Assembly (NCBI RefSeq): GCF_000159435.1
Contig: NZ_GG693413.1
Coordinates: forward strand, 9,805 to 73,804
Direction: 5' to 3'
From: Limosilactobacillus vaginalis DSM 5837 = ATCC 49540
GTDB lineage: Bacteria > Bacillota > Bacilli > Lactobacillales > Lactobacillaceae
Length of the DNA: 64,000 nucleotides
Shown here piece by piece: positions 62,910 through 64,000 of this stretch. The position numbers and the translations under genes are program-made. Every line of letters starts with the position of its first letter. Position 1 is the stretch's first letter. The notes under the pieces were generated by a model that saw nothing but the letters and a program-made list of their open reading frames with translations, did no database searches and had not been told where the DNA came from.

Positions 62910-64000
62910 ATGGCTGAAAAAGAACATTATGAACGTACAAAGCCCCATGTAAACATTGGTACTATTGGCCACGTTGACCATGGGAAGACTACTTTAACTG
63001 CTGCTATCACTAAGGTATTATCAGAAAAGGGCTTGGCTAAGGCTGAAGACTACGCTGATATCGATGCAGCTCCAGAAGAAAAGGAACGTGGTATCACTAT
63101 TAACACTGCCCACGTTGAATACGAAACTGAAAAGCGTCACTATGCTCACATCGACGCTCCAGGTCACGCGGACTACGTTAAGAACATGATCACCGGTGCC
63201 GCACAAATGGATGGTGCTATCCTTGTTGTTGCCGCAACTGATGGTCCTATGCCACAAACTCGTGAACACATTCTTCTTGCCCGTCAGGTTGGTGTTCAAT
63301 ACATCGTTGTATTCTTGAACAAGACTGACTTGGTTGACGATGATGAATTGGTTGACTTGGTTGAAATGGAAGTTCGTGACTTACTTAGCGAATACGATTT
63401 CCCTGGTGACGATGTTCCAGTTATTCGTGGTTCTGCTCTTAAGGCACTTGAAGGTGACCCAGAACAAGAAAAGGTTATCCTTCACTTGATGGATGTTATT
63501 GATGACTACATCCCAACTCCAAAGCGTCCTACTGACAAGCCATTCATGATGCCTGTCGAAGACGTCTTCACTATTACTGGTCGTGGTACTGTTGCTTCTG
63601 GTCGTATCGACCGTGGTACTGTTAAGATCGGTGACGAAGTTGAAATCGTTGGTTTGACTGACGACGTTCTTAAGTCAACTGTTACTGGTTTGGAAATGTT
63701 CCACAAGACTCTTGATCTTGGTGAAGCTGGGGACAACGTTGGTGTATTGCTTCGTGGTATTTCACACGATCAAATCGAACGTGGTCAAGTTCTTGCTGAA
63801 CCAGGTTCCATCCAAACTCACAAGAAGTTCAAGGGTGAAGTTTATGTTATGACCAAGGAAGAAGGGGGCCGTCACACTCCATTCTTCTCAAACTACCGTC
63901 CACAATTCTACTTCCACACAACTGATGTTACTGGTACTATTGAATTACCAGATGGTGTAGAAATGGTTATGCCTGGTGATAACGTAACATTCACTGTTGA
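62910..64000 (+). CDS. tuf: elongation factor Tu, 3' end cut by the window
   Basis: GTPase carrying aminoacyl-tRNA to the ribosome. The first 363 codons of about 396 are present; no stop is reached. G1 GHVDHGKTT, switch I with [15 protein letters not shown]3 DAPGHADY (a common tuf variant is DCPGHADY; here the second residue is Ala), G4 NKTD (canonical NKCD), then domains 2 and 3. AGGAGG precedes ATG 62910. Codon use is strongly biased, as in highly expressed genes. Confidence 0.97.
   Translation, partial: MAEKEHYERTKPHVNIGTIGHVDHGKTTLTAAITKVLSEKGLAKAEDYADIDAAPEEKERGITINTAHVEYETEKRHYAHIDAPGHADYVKNMITGAAQMDGAILVVAATDGPMPQTREHILLARQVGVQYIVVFLNKTDLVDDDELVDLVEMEVRDLLSEYDFPGDDVPVIRGSALKALEGDPEQEKVILHLMDVIDDYIPTPKRPTDKPFMMPVEDVFTITGRGTVASGRIDRGTVKIGDEVEIVGLTDDVLKSTVTGLEMFHKTLDLGEAGDNVGVLLRGISHDQIERGQVLAEPGSIQTHKKFKGEVYVMTKEEGGRHTPFFSNYRPQFYFHTTDVTGTIELPDGVEMVMPGDNVTFTV

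Overview
The window is chromosomal DNA from a low-GC Gram-positive bacterium of the family Lactobacillaceae. Gene content and order (mraZ-to-ileS division cluster with DUF4044 and DUF3397 genes in front, cysteine desulfurase-DUF1831-mnmA, the DUF3290-DUF421 pair, a four-gene pyruvate dehydrogenase operon) and protein sequences look most like Limosilactobacillus (reuteri/vaginalis/oris group). The genus is inferred from memory of such genomes, not from a search. Nearly everything is core genome. The only mobile element is one intact ISL3-family insertion sequence.

Layout. 1-2.6 kb: start of a SpxH/YjbH-like gene (minus strand), then relQ-nadK-rluD. 2.6-4.05 kb: ISL3-type IS with an 8-bp target duplication, inserted just after the rluD stop codon. 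4.1-9.1 kb: 6-phosphogluconolactonase, rlmA-type rRNA methyltransferase, trmL behind an attenuator-like leader, ftsK. 9.1-26.6 kb: DUF4044 and DUF3397 small membrane proteins, then the division and cell wall cluster mraZ-rsmH-ftsL-pbp2B-mraY-murD-murG-divIB-ftsA-ftsZ-sepF-ylmG-ylmH-divIVA, ending with a T-box-controlled ileS. 26.6-36.2 kb: csp, NUDIX hydrolase, small membrane protein, mtnN, then tRNA thiolation genes (cysteine desulfurase, DUF1831, mnmA), a phosphatase, a TPR protein, recD2 and a divergent PRPP synthetase paralog. 36.2-42.2 kb: a strongly palindromic intergenic region, an Spx-like protein without the CXXC switch, a secreted LysM-NlpC/P60 hydrolase, DUF3290-DUF421, lipid kinase, rpoY, a membrane-anchored unknown and def. 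42.3-47.4 kb: pdhABCD behind three cre-like sites. 47.5-58.9 kb: UPF0223, inositol monophosphatase, typA, ftsW, ylbG, rsmD, coaD, ylbL, the comEA-comEB-comEC DNA-uptake genes and holA. 59-64 kb: rpsT (minus), rpsO, rnjB, a TPR-like protein and the 5' part of tuf, cut by the window end.

How the genes work together. The dcw cluster makes peptidoglycan precursor (MraY, MurD, MurG), builds the divisome (FtsA, FtsZ, SepF, DivIB, FtsL, PBP2B, with FtsW elsewhere) and positions it (DivIVA). RelQ and NAD kinase link stress signalling and cofactor supply. Cysteine desulfurase and MnmA thiolate tRNA wobble uridines. PdhABCD turns pyruvate into acetyl-CoA, probably under CcpA control. ComEA/EB/EC belong to natural DNA uptake.

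I found no CRISPR array, prophage, toxin-antitoxin or defence system, and no clearly new multi-gene system. The points most worth a second look are the PRPP synthetase paralog with altered catalytic and PRPP loops, the comEC gene with no conventional start codon at its apparent N terminus, the 106-nt palindrome after that prs gene, the leader upstream of trmL, and the three regularly spaced cre-like sites before pdhA.
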